The position numbers and the translations under genes are program-made. The notes under the pieces are model-generated. The model was not told the origin of the DNA. It was given only the letters and a program-made list of their open reading frames with translations, and made no database searches. From an uncultured Clostridia bacterium (GTDB taxonomy: Bacteria; Bacillota; Clostridia; TANB77; CAG-508), in contig CANRML010000023.1 of NCBI GenBank assembly GCA_947631725.1, positions 1 to 13,554 on the forward strand: a DNA stretch of 13,554 nt, in the 5' to 3' direction. Shown one piece after another: positions 1-7,188 of this stretch. The stretch's first letter is position 1; each line of letters opens with the position of its first letter.

Positions 1-70
1 GATTATCGTCTTTTTACCTGTATTTGATTTTCAATGTACTTTTTTTTATTTTTTCATAAAACTTTTTACA

Positions 71-1291
71 TTATCTAAATAAATTATTGCAAATATATAC
101 TATTAACATACACATTGATATATAGAAAAACATAGATGTTCTTTCTCCTGAAGCATATACTGTAGGAGAAAATGCCATAACATATCTACTAATTACTCCA
201 GTAAAAAATATCAAAATAGATAAAGAACTTTTCTTTACATCATTTTTGAAAATTCTATATAAGCTAATTGCAAGTAATACTAGTATTGCAAGATATACAA
301 TAACTTTAAAGTATAAATAAATTTCAGAGTGCTCTAAATCAATAAAGTCTACTTTACTAAGAAATGTATTACAATATTTAAAGCCAATACATATTCCAAT
401 TGGAGTTATTGCAAAGATTTTAGATTTTAAATTATTTGCATTTTTCCAAAGTGCTAAAGTTATGACAAACATAAATACAACAAATAATAATCTTTCTTGC
501 ACTAAACAGTAATCCATCATAGATGTTAAACCTATTTGTAATTTTTTTAAAATCCCAAAATTTGCATATTCTGGATAACAATTTGCAATTTCTTGCACTT
601 TTCTAACTGCATTTCCTGGACATAATAAAATTGAAATTAAGCTAATAACTATTATAGCATCTAATATCCATATTATAGGTTTAATTTTTTTGTTTCTTGT
701 ATATATAAATGTAAAACATGCATATACAATAAATAAAATACCTGCCATCTGTTCTTGATTACTTGCATATATTATTGCAACTATATAACTCAAAGCTTGA
801 GGAATATTAATTTTTTCATTGTTATAAATTTTCCTTAATGGTATCATAGCATATAGTCCAGTCGCTGCAGTCCATATATAGTTATTTATTGTAGATACCC
901 ATCCAGCTTCTGCCAATATAAATATTGGAATACAAAGTAAACTTCCAACAAGGATAAAATTCATTTTCCTTTTATTTTCTGTAATGATTAGTTTTGAAAT
1001 AGAATAAAGTAATAATATGTACATACATATATCTATAAATTTCCATAAAGTCAAAGGTAAAAAGCCACAAGATATTACTTCTCCTGCTTCAATAACTAGA
1101 CGAGAAGTCCAATTTTGATAACGGTTTAATAGATATTCCCATAAGCTTGTGTTATTACAAGCATTGCCAAAAAATATATCATCAGTTCCTGTTTTTTGTA
1201 TTAAGAAATGAAAACAAATCATTAGAAAAATATATACTAAAAAAGGAAAAATATCTGATTTATATATCTTTTTCAATTTGTCTAAAAACAT
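71..1291 (-). CDS. DUF6056-like polytopic membrane protein (short form)
   Basis: A 406-residue, strongly hydrophobic protein with about ten predicted membrane segments and no signal peptide beyond the first segment (about 14-31). After that segment come an acidic pair (D37, D38) and a N60-W61-x-x-R64 motif, then N178-Q-E-Q181 and P225-G-N227 with R230. The same landmarks occur in the larger membrane protein at 5563-7162, so the two are paralogues. I assign it to the DUF6056 type seen in surface polysaccharide loci, from remembered family features and not from a search. An acidic pair just after the first membrane segment is what GT-C glycosyltransferases use for catalysis, so transfer of a lipid-linked sugar outside the membrane is a reasonable but unproven role. 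It ends directly after the last membrane segment and lacks the roughly 80-residue soluble tail of its paralogue. AAGGAG lies just upstream of the ATG, 11 bases after rfbA stops, so the two are probably co-transcribed. Confidence 0.8.
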   Translation of the reverse strand: MFLDKLKKIYKSDIFPFLVYIFLMICFHFLIQKTGTDDIFFGNACNNTSLWEYLLNRYQNWTSRLVIEAGEVISCGFLPLTLWKFIDICMYILLLYSISKLIITENKRKMNFILVGSLLCIPIFILAEAGWVSTINNYIWTAATGLYAMIPLRKIYNNEKINIPQALSYIVAIIYASNQEQMAGILFIVYACFTFIYTRNKKIKPIIWILDAIIVISLISILLCPGNAVRKVQEIANCYPEYANFGILKKLQIGLTSMMDYCLVQERLLFVVFMFVITLALWKNANNLKSKIFAITPIGICIGFKYCNTFLSKVDFIDLEHSEIYLYFKVIVYLAILVLLAISLYRIFKNDVKKSSLSILIFFTGVISRYVMAFSPTVYASGERTSMFFYISMCMLIVYICNNLFR

Positions 1292-1302
1292 TTTCTCTCC
1301 TT

Positions 1303-2184
1303 TTAAATTTTACCTTCAGCCAAATTTTTTAAATATTGTCCATATTCTGTTTTCATAAATGGTTGAGAAATTTCTATTAGTTTTTCTTTGTTAATCCATC
1401 TTTTACGATATGCAATTTCTTCTGGACAACAAACTTGCATTCCTTGACGTTTTTCAATAGTTTGAACAAAACTTGCAGTTTCTAGTAATGCATCATGTGT
1501 ACCTGTATCAAACCAAGCCATCCCTCTTCCCAATTTTTCAACTGTTAGTTTTCCTTTTTTCATATATTCATCATTTATTGAAGTTATTTCAATTTCTCCA
1601 CGTGCAGATGGTTTTACATTTTTTGCAATATCTATAACATCATTAGTATAGAAATATAACCCTGGTACTGCAAAATTTGATTTTGGATTTTCAGGTTTTT
1701 CCTCTATAGATATAGCTCTTCCATCATCTGCTATTTCAACAACTCCATATCTTCTAGGATCTTTTACATAAAAGCCAAATATTGTTGATTCATTTTCCCT
1801 TTCATTTGCTCTTTGTAATAGTTCTGGTAAATGTGAGCCATAAAACATATTGTCACCCAATATCATTGCAACATTATCTTCGCCTATAAAGTCTTCACCT
1901 ATTATAAAGGCTTCAGCTAAGCCATTTGGTTTTTCTTGCACTTTATATTCAAAACGCATCCCCCATTGGTTTCCATCTCCTAATAGTTCTTGAAATACAG
2001 TAATATCTCTAGGTGTTGATATTATCAATACTTCTTTTATGTCTGCTTCCATAAGTACAGATAATGGATAATAGATCATAGGCTTGTCATATACTGGCAT
2101 AATTTGTTTTGATATAGCAAGTGTTAGTGGATATAATCTTGTTCCGCTTCCTCCTGCTAAAATGATTCCTTTTCTTTTCTTCAT
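1303..2184 (-). CDS. rfbA: Glucose-1-phosphate thymidylyltransferase
   Basis: RfbA/RmlA makes dTDP-glucose and pyrophosphate from dTTP and glucose 1-phosphate in the cytoplasm, the first step to dTDP-L-rhamnose and other dTDP-deoxysugars. The 293 residues match the usual length of the enzyme. The nucleotide-binding signature G11-G-S-G-T-R-L-Y-P19 is followed by K26, the metal-binding aspartate D111 in LGDN, EEKP at 161-164, GEIEIT at 196-201 and WFDTGTH at 224-230. All catalytic motifs look intact. The ATG is preceded by GAGG. It is separated from rfbD by a 136-base spacer with two inverted repeats, so it may have its own transcript or be regulated apart from the upstream operon. The DUF6056-like gene follows after 11 bases. 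RfbB and RfbC, the middle steps of the pathway, are not in this window. Confidence 0.97.
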   Translation of the reverse strand: MKKRKGIILAGGSGTRLYPLTLAISKQIMPVYDKPMIYYPLSVLMEADIKEVLIISTPRDITVFQELLGDGNQWGMRFEYKVQEKPNGLAEAFIIGEDFIGEDNVAMILGDNMFYGSHLPELLQRANERENESTIFGFYVKDPRRYGVVEIADDGRAISIEEKPENPKSNFAVPGLYFYTNDVIDIAKNVKPSARGEIEITSINDEYMKKGKLTVEKLGRGMAWFDTGTHDALLETASFVQTIEKRQGMQVCCPEEIAYRKRWINKEKLIEISQPFMKTEYGQYLKNLAEGKI

Positions 2185-2210
2185 TTTTACCTCATTTCTT
2201 TTTATATATC

Positions 2211-2248
2211 AGATAATCAAAGGAAAATTGATATTTTCCTTTGTATCT
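2211..2248. repeat. Strong hairpin in the rfbA leader
   Basis: A 10-bp perfect inverted repeat (2218-2227 with 2234-2243, CAAAGGAAAA against TTTTCCTTTG) with a 6-base loop. It is lengthened by AGATA (2211-2215) pairing with TATCT (2244-2248) across a 2-base bulge. It lies 27 bases upstream of the rfbA start. Neither strand has a clear T-run after the stem, so a simple intrinsic terminator is not well supported; a leader structure, a protein site or a weak terminator for the rfbD operon are all possible. Confidence 0.6.
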
Positions 2249-2256
2249 GTTTTATA

Positions 2257-2309
2257 AATAACGATTATCAAACTTTTTAGGAATTACAATGTGTTATCAA
2301 ATCGTTATT
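2257..2309. repeat. Spaced 10-bp dyad with internal direct repeats
   Basis: AATAACGATT at 2257-2266 is exactly inverted as AATCGTTATT at 2300-2309, 33 bases apart. Each arm runs into a copy of TTATCAAA in direct orientation (2265-2272 and 2294-2301, 29 bases start to start), with a near copy, TAATCAAA, at 2214-2221. The arrangement resembles an operator region more than a terminator. I could not place a convincing -35/-10 pair for rfbA within it. Confidence 0.45.
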
Positions 2310-2320
2310 ATCACTGTAAA

Positions 2321-3175
2321 TTAAGATATATTGTGTAATTCTACCTCTAAATATCTTTTTAATCCATCTTCCCAATTTGGAATATTAATTCCTTGTGATA
2401 ATAATTTTTCCTTACTTAATTGAGAATTTTTTGGTCTTTTTGCAGGTCTTATAAATTCTTCTGATGTAACTGGTTTTACTTTACAACTAATATTTGCAAG
2501 TTCAAATATCTTTTTTGTAAATTCATACCATGTTGTGAAGCCTTGATTTGTTGAATGATATAACCCATATGGTATTTTCTTTTCAATTGCTTCACCAATA
2601 ATATTTGCTAAGTCCTCAGCATATGTAGGGCTTCCATGTTGGTCTGAAACAACAGATAATTCTTCTTTTTCTTTTCCAAGTTTTAACATTGTTCTAACAA
2701 AATTATTGCCATCTCCATATAGCCAAGCTGTTCTAAAAATGTAGTATTTATCTGTATTATTTTCTACCTGTTCTTCTCCATGTAATTTTGTTTTTCCATA
2801 AACAGTAACAGGTCCTACTTTATCTTCTTCTCGATAGAATTTTGATACATCTAAATCTCCATCAAATACATAATCTGTACTAATATGAATTAAAGTTGCA
2901 TCAACACTTTTAGCAGCTTTGGCTAAATTCTTTGGTCCATCTGCATTAATTTTATCTGCTAAATCATATACTTCTTCTGCTTTATCTACTGCTGTAAATG
3001 CTGCACAATTAATTATATATTTAGGTTCCATTTCTTTTACAAAGTTCATTACTGCTGTTTCATCTGTAATATCTAAATCTTCAACATCAGTTAATATTAA
3101 TTCATTTTCATTATTTAATCTTTTAATTACTGCTTTTGCAAGCATTCCATTTGCACCTGTAATTAGTATTTTCAT
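2321..3175 (-). CDS. rfbD: dTDP-4-dehydrorhamnose reductase
   Basis: RfbD/RmlD reduces dTDP-4-dehydro-L-rhamnose with NAD(P)H to give dTDP-L-rhamnose. The protein is 284 residues from the chosen start, a normal length. It is an extended short-chain dehydrogenase: N-terminal Rossmann motif TGANGM at 6-11, STDYVFDG at 99-106, the catalytic Y126-G-K-T-K130, RTAWLYG at 148-154 and a C-terminal RPKNSQLS at 247-254. The third glycine of the nucleotide-binding loop is replaced by alanine (A13). The frame is open up to a TTG at 3229, but the ATG at 3175 is preferred because it starts exactly at the Rossmann strand and has AGAAGTG a few bases upstream. It is the last gene of the minus-strand series, 63 bases after the preceding glycosyltransferase, and may also have a weak promoter of its own in that gap. 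Confidence 0.95.
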   Translation of the reverse strand: MKILITGANGMLAKAVIKRLNNENELILTDVEDLDITDETAVMNFVKEMEPKYIINCAAFTAVDKAEEVYDLADKINADGPKNLAKAAKSVDATLIHISTDYVFDGDLDVSKFYREEDKVGPVTVYGKTKLHGEEQVENNTDKYYIFRTAWLYGDGNNFVRTMLKLGKEKEELSVVSDQHGSPTYAEDLANIIGEAIEKKIPYGLYHSTNQGFTTWYEFTKKIFELANISCKVKPVTSEEFIRPAKRPKNSQLSKEKLLSQGINIPNWEDGLKRYLEVELHNIS

Positions 3176-3200
3176 TTTTTTCACTTCTTTCTCATGTAAT

Positions 3201-3229
3201 ATATTATCATTATTCGGCTTAAAAGACAA
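3201..3229 (-). promoter_or_regulatory. Possible weak promoter before rfbD
   Basis: Reading the minus strand, TTGTCT (3229-3224) is followed after 17 bases by TAATAT (3206-3201), with GATAAT overlapping at a 15-base spacing. The match is moderate and AT-rich DNA gives such matches by chance. The gap here (63 bases) is the widest inside the 3175-9132 gene series, which is the main reason to list it. Confidence 0.3.
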
Positions 3230-3238
3230 GCATTTATC

Positions 3239-4168
3239 TTACTTTTTTTCTTTTATTATATATGTTGGTCTATGTTTTACTTCTAAGTATGTTTTTGATA
3301 GGTATTGCCCTATAATTCCTAGAGAAAATAGTTGGACACCACTTACAAAGAAAATAATACATACCATTGATGGCCATCCACTTGTTGGATCTCCATATAT
3401 TAGTGTTTTTATAATTATAAATAGTATTAAGAAAAATGAAACAACGCAAAATAGTAAGCCAATAAATGATGAAAAAATTAGTGGTGCTGTTGAAAAAGCT
3501 GTTATTCCTTCTATTGCATACTTAAATAACTTCCAAAAAGACCATTTAGTTTTACCTGCAACTCTTTCTACATTTTCATATTCAATCCATTTTGTTTTAA
3601 ATCCTACAAAGCTAAATAATCCTTTTGAAAATCGATTATATTCTCTAATTGAAGTAACATTATCTACCATTTGTCTTGTCATTAATCTAAAATCTCTTGC
3701 ACCATCTACCATCTTTACATCTGAAATATGGTTTATTAGTTTATAAAAACATCTTGCAAAAAAGCTACGTATTGGAGGTTCTCCTTTTCTTGTAATACGT
3801 CTAGTTGCAATGCAGTCATATCCCTCGTTTTTTATCATATCATACATTTTTCTAAGTAAACTTGGTGGGTCTTGTAAGTCTGCATCCATTAGTGTAATAT
3901 AATCTCCTGTTGCCTCATCTAATCCTGCAAGCATAGCCGCTTCTTTTCCAAAATTACGAGAAAATGAAATATATCTAACTGCTTCATTTTGACTTGATAG
4001 TTTTTTTATTTCATCTAAAGTTTTATCACTTGAGCCATCATCTACAAATATGTACTCAAATTCTGTTTCAGGGAAATCCTTCATTTTTACTTCTTCAGTT
4101 TCTTTATAAAATAGTGGTATTGATTCTTCTTCATTGTAACATGGCACAATAATTGATATTTTTTCCAT
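3239..4168 (-). CDS. GtrB-like polyprenyl-phosphate glycosyltransferase
   Basis: A 309-residue family GT2 enzyme of the DPM1/GtrB type, which transfers a sugar from a nucleotide sugar to undecaprenyl phosphate on the cytoplasmic face. The GT-A domain carries DDGSSD (43-48), the metal-binding DADLQD (95-100), and the conserved loop ERVAGKTKW (201-209). Two C-terminal membrane segments follow (about 230-256 and 267-292), and the chain ends in a short basic tail. The ATG lies 3 bases beyond the stop of the upstream paralogue, and its GAGGAG ribosome binding site is made by the last codons of that gene, so translation is probably coupled. Which sugar is used cannot be read from the sequence. All active-site residues expected for the family are present. 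Confidence 0.93.
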   Translation of the reverse strand: MEKISIIVPCYNEEESIPLFYKETEEVKMKDFPETEFEYIFVDDGSSDKTLDEIKKLSSQNEAVRYISFSRNFGKEAAMLAGLDEATGDYITLMDADLQDPPSLLRKMYDMIKNEGYDCIATRRITRKGEPPIRSFFARCFYKLINHISDVKMVDGARDFRLMTRQMVDNVTSIREYNRFSKGLFSFVGFKTKWIEYENVERVAGKTKWSFWKLFKYAIEGITAFSTAPLIFSSFIGLLFCVVSFFLILFIIIKTLIYGDPTSGWPSMVCIIFFVSGVQLFSLGIIGQYLSKTYLEVKHRPTYIIKEKK

Positions 4169-4171
4169 TTT

Positions 4172-5110
4172 TTACTCCTCTATATTTATTTTTTTATCTA
4201 TTATATATTGTGGTCTTTTCTTTGATTCGTCATAAATTCTACCAATATATTCTGCAATAATCCAAATTGATAGTAATTGAATTCCTGCAAAAAATGTAAT
4301 TGCTACCATAATAGATGTCCAACCTGCTGATAAGTCATTTAATTTAAAAATATATGAAATTATAGCATAAACTAATAAAATAAAAGATATTAAAACAGAC
4401 AATATTCCTAATGTTCCTACCAATTTTAAAGGCTTTGTTGAAAAACTAATTATACCATCTGAAGCTAGTTTTAGCATTTTTTTAAGTGGATATTTAGTAG
4501 TTCCTGCAAAACGTTCTTGTCTTTCATATTCATATGGTATTTGTTTATACCCTACCCAACTAAATAGACCTCTTAAAAATTTATTATGTTCTGGTAATTG
4601 ATTTATTGTATCTACAACTTTTCTATCTACTAGTCTAAAATCTCCTGTATCTTTTGGGATTTCTACATCTGATAGAGCATTTAGAGTTTTGTAAAACATC
4701 TTTGCAGTTAATAATTTAAAAGCACTTTCACCTTTTCTTGTTTTTCTTTTACCATATATAACTTCATTTCCTTGTTCCCACAATTCTAACATTTCTTTAA
4801 TTAATTCTGGTGGATCTTGCATATCTGCATCTATAATGACAATAGCATCACCAGTAACATATTGCAAGCCTGCTGTTACTGCTGCTTGATGTCCAAAATT
4901 ACGAGAAAAAGAAATTACTTTTAATGTTTTATCATTTTTTGCTAATTTTTCTAATATTGGTAATGTTTGGTCTTTACTTCCATCATTTACTACAATTATT
5001 TCACTATCATATTGAGTTAATTCATTTAAAACATTTTTTACCCTTTTATAACATTCCTCTACTACTTTTTCTTCGTAGTACATTGGTATAACAAAAGATA
5101 CTTTTTTCAT
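4172..5110 (-). CDS. GtrB-like polyprenyl-phosphate glycosyltransferase
   Basis: A 312-residue GT2 enzyme, a paralogue of the gene directly downstream and with the same plan: NDGSKD at 42-47, DADMQD at 94-99, the QERFAGTTKY loop at 198-207 and two C-terminal membrane segments (about 229-255 and 266-290). It should form an undecaprenyl-phosphate-linked monosaccharide. AGGAGTG precedes the ATG. The neighbour upstream is a GtrA-family protein 21 bases away. Two complete GtrB-like enzymes beside a single GtrA suggest two different lipid-linked sugars, or two steps on the same carrier pool; the sequence does not decide between these. Confidence 0.93.
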   Translation of the reverse strand: MKKVSFVIPMYYEEKVVEECYKRVKNVLNELTQYDSEIIVVNDGSKDQTLPILEKLAKNDKTLKVISFSRNFGHQAAVTAGLQYVTGDAIVIIDADMQDPPELIKEMLELWEQGNEVIYGKRKTRKGESAFKLLTAKMFYKTLNALSDVEIPKDTGDFRLVDRKVVDTINQLPEHNKFLRGLFSWVGYKQIPYEYERQERFAGTTKYPLKKMLKLASDGIISFSTKPLKLVGTLGILSVLISFILLVYAIISYIFKLNDLSAGWTSIMVAITFFAGIQLLSIWIIAEYIGRIYDESKKRPQYIIDKKINIEE

Positions 5111-5131
5111 TTTTATTCACTCCTAATAATA

Positions 5132-5548
5132 TTACTCTTTTTTCTTAAAAGCAAAAAATTTGCTAATAAAAAAGTTTAAAATAATTACAATAATTGTCAT
5201 CCCGCATTTGCTTATAATTGCTGGAATTGGAGCATATTTGAATAATAATAAACATCCAACATATTCAACAACCATAGTAAAAAGTCTACCTAAAATAAAC
5301 TTAAAAAATTCTATTATTTTTTCTCTACTACCTCTTGCTTGAGAGTGAAATACTAAATCCTTGTTAGTGAAATATGCTACAAGAACAGCAAGTGTTATAG
5401 CAATTATATTAGATATATTTTCTTCCCAATGCAAAAGAGAGTGTAAGATGTAAAATGATCCAATATTTATTATTGTTGTTAGTATTCCAAATATTATATA
5501 AAATACTACATCTTTATATTTAATTAAAAGTTCCTTTAATTTTTCCAT
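5132..5548 (-). CDS. GtrA-family membrane protein
   Basis: A 138-residue protein with four predicted membrane segments (about 13-35, 43-62, 80-104 and 109-132) and a short lysine-rich C-terminus. Length, topology, the FGILTTIINIGSFYIL-type first segment and the TNKDLVFHS stretch between segments two and three are typical of the GtrA family. GtrA proteins are thought to move undecaprenyl-phosphate sugars from the inner to the outer face for decoration of surface glycans; other members act in arabinogalactan and teichoic acid pathways. It lies 14 bases after the DUF6056-like gene and 21 bases before the first GtrB-like gene, which supports a GtrA/GtrB/membrane transferase unit. Confidence 0.92.
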   Translation of the reverse strand: MEKLKELLIKYKDVVFYIIFGILTTIINIGSFYILHSLLHWEENISNIIAITLAVLVAYFTNKDLVFHSQARGSREKIIEFFKFILGRLFTMVVEYVGCLLLFKYAPIPAIISKCGMTIIVIILNFFISKFFAFKKKE

Positions 5549-5562
5549 TTTTTCCTACTTTC

Positions 5563-7162
5563 TTATTCATATTGAATATCAATTTCTGTTAAAGGTAGAT
5601 CATAATATGCTTTTATCCACCATAATATATAATCACTATTTTCCTGATATGGCTGAGCCCCACTATAGTTTGCATTTGGCAATTTCTTTAAAGTTATGTT
5701 AGTAATATTTTCTCCTGCTTTTATTTTTTCTGATACAATTTCTAATTTCTGATTATTTTCTTCATTTACAAAACTATTATCTTTATATCCTTTTGTAATT
5801 TCAGCACTATTAAAAATACATAATACAAGAAATGGTATTACCAAGCAAGAAGTAATTATTTGGTTATTACCTTCTGAATATATATCTCCTATAATAACAA
5901 TTCCTATTAAATTGTACAAATATTCAAATATGAGACTAGAACGTACTGGGAAATATGGTGCAACTATCATAGCTCCTTGTGAAAAAATTGCACACCAAAA
6001 TAAAATTGCTAAGCTTTTTGTACCTCTATTCCATAAATAAATTGTTATACTATATGCAATTAGTCCTAACTGCATTAATGCTATTAAAGTAATTCCTACT
6101 TTATATATTGGATTATCAAATATATTATAAGCAAATTTAAAATATCCTTGTTCTTTTATAAAGGTAATTAAAAATATCCCTGATGTTGATATTAAATTAA
6201 GTATATTTAAGCTCTTAAGTCCTGTATTTTTTTGTAAGTTTTTTATTCCAAATAATAATGCTGTTCCAAAAAAGAAAAACTGAAAAATTTTATTATATTC
6301 AGCAAAATTTCCAATAAGTGTTTCTGCTATACCTTTGCCAGTTCTTTGTAAAAAAGGCATTTGATAAAAATTTGCACTTGATGGAGCTTGTTTTCTTATT
6401 TCATTTCCTGGTGCTAACATTAAAATTGCAAATCCTATACCACTTATAATTGTTAAAAATATATCTAGCTTACTTATTTTTTTATTTTTAATAATATTAT
6501 AGCCTGTCCATATTAATATATATGCAAAACTTGCAACAGCAATTTGTTCTTGAGAAAATGTTGCTATAAATATAGTAACTCCAAGTAAAACAATATAAAT
6601 GAATTTCTTAAATTTACCTTCATTTTTCATATTCTGTTTGAAGGAATATAAATATATAAATGAAAGTAAGAAAAATATAGGGCAAACATATAAAACTGAA
6701 GCAGTTATCCAAAAAATGCCATCTGCAAAAGCTCTATATTCTGTAATACCATATAAAGTAACTGTAACAAGTGCTATTATCCATTTTTTTATTCTTTTGT
6801 CTAACACCTTGCTCATAATTAAATAGATTAAAAAGAAAATGCCTAAAATAGTAATTGCTTGTAAGATACGGAATCCATTTAATCCTAAATAGTGTAAACC
6901 AGCAACCTCTACAAAAAATGATAATACTCTTCCGTCCCCAGTTCATATAATGTTTTTGTAAAAAGTTTATTATATCTGAAAATGTAAAATTTGTTCCATG
7001 AATATTTTCAGGAGCACCACCTACATAGCTTAAAGATGCATAGCCATAATCATCATGATATAAATATAAAAATTGGTGTTGAAATATTAAAAAAATTGCA
7101 AATATAATAAATATAGCTATGACTAATATAATATCTTTATGCTTTTTTACATATTCCTTCAT
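5563..7162 (-). pseudogene. DUF6056-like membrane protein, interrupted by a frameshift
   Basis: Two overlapping frames make one gene. The first starts at the ATG at 7162 (AAGGGG upstream) and runs correctly for about 76 residues: a membrane segment, acidic pair D37-D38, then HYMNWG. It then shifts, and would stop at 6734 after 142 residues. The remainder is open in another frame from about 6933 to 5563, including 417 residues after an internal ATG at 6816 that has no ribosome binding site. Leaving out one base near 6934 restores N-W-G-G-R and a 532-residue protein with SQEQ (203-206), PGN (251-253) and R256, all shared with the DUF6056-like protein at 71-1291. The whole span is then a multiple of three. 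The restored protein has about a dozen membrane segments and a soluble C-terminal tail of about 80 residues. Either the strain carries a recent inactivating mutation, or the base is a sequencing or assembly error; the absence of any other damage favours a recent event or an error. Confidence 0.88.
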
Positions 7163-7188
7163 TTTTTAAAATTTTCCCCTTTTCTAAT

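Noticed and set aside
1..70. Start of another gene at the left edge
   Set aside because: The 70 bases hold only very short frames on the minus strand and no clear promoter or hairpin; nothing can be supported.
2211..2248. Intrinsic terminator of the rfbD operon
   Set aside because: The stem is strong, but on neither strand is it followed by a run of T; kept as a hairpin of unknown role.
3176..3229. Longer N-terminus of RfbD from a TTG at 3229
   Set aside because: The 18 extra residues precede the Rossmann strand and have no counterpart in the family; the ATG at 3175 has a proper ribosome binding site.
2919..3746. A 275-codon open frame on the plus strand
   Set aside because: It lies antisense across rfbD and a GtrB-like gene, both with full catalytic motifs. 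Its translation has no recognisable domain, and its low-complexity Ser/Ile/Phe-rich make-up is what antisense of AT-rich genes gives.
5563..6816. Separate 417-residue membrane protein starting at the internal ATG at 6816
   Set aside because: There is no ribosome binding site before 6816, the frame is open and homologous further upstream, and the missing N-terminal part lies in the adjoining frame. This is one frameshifted gene.
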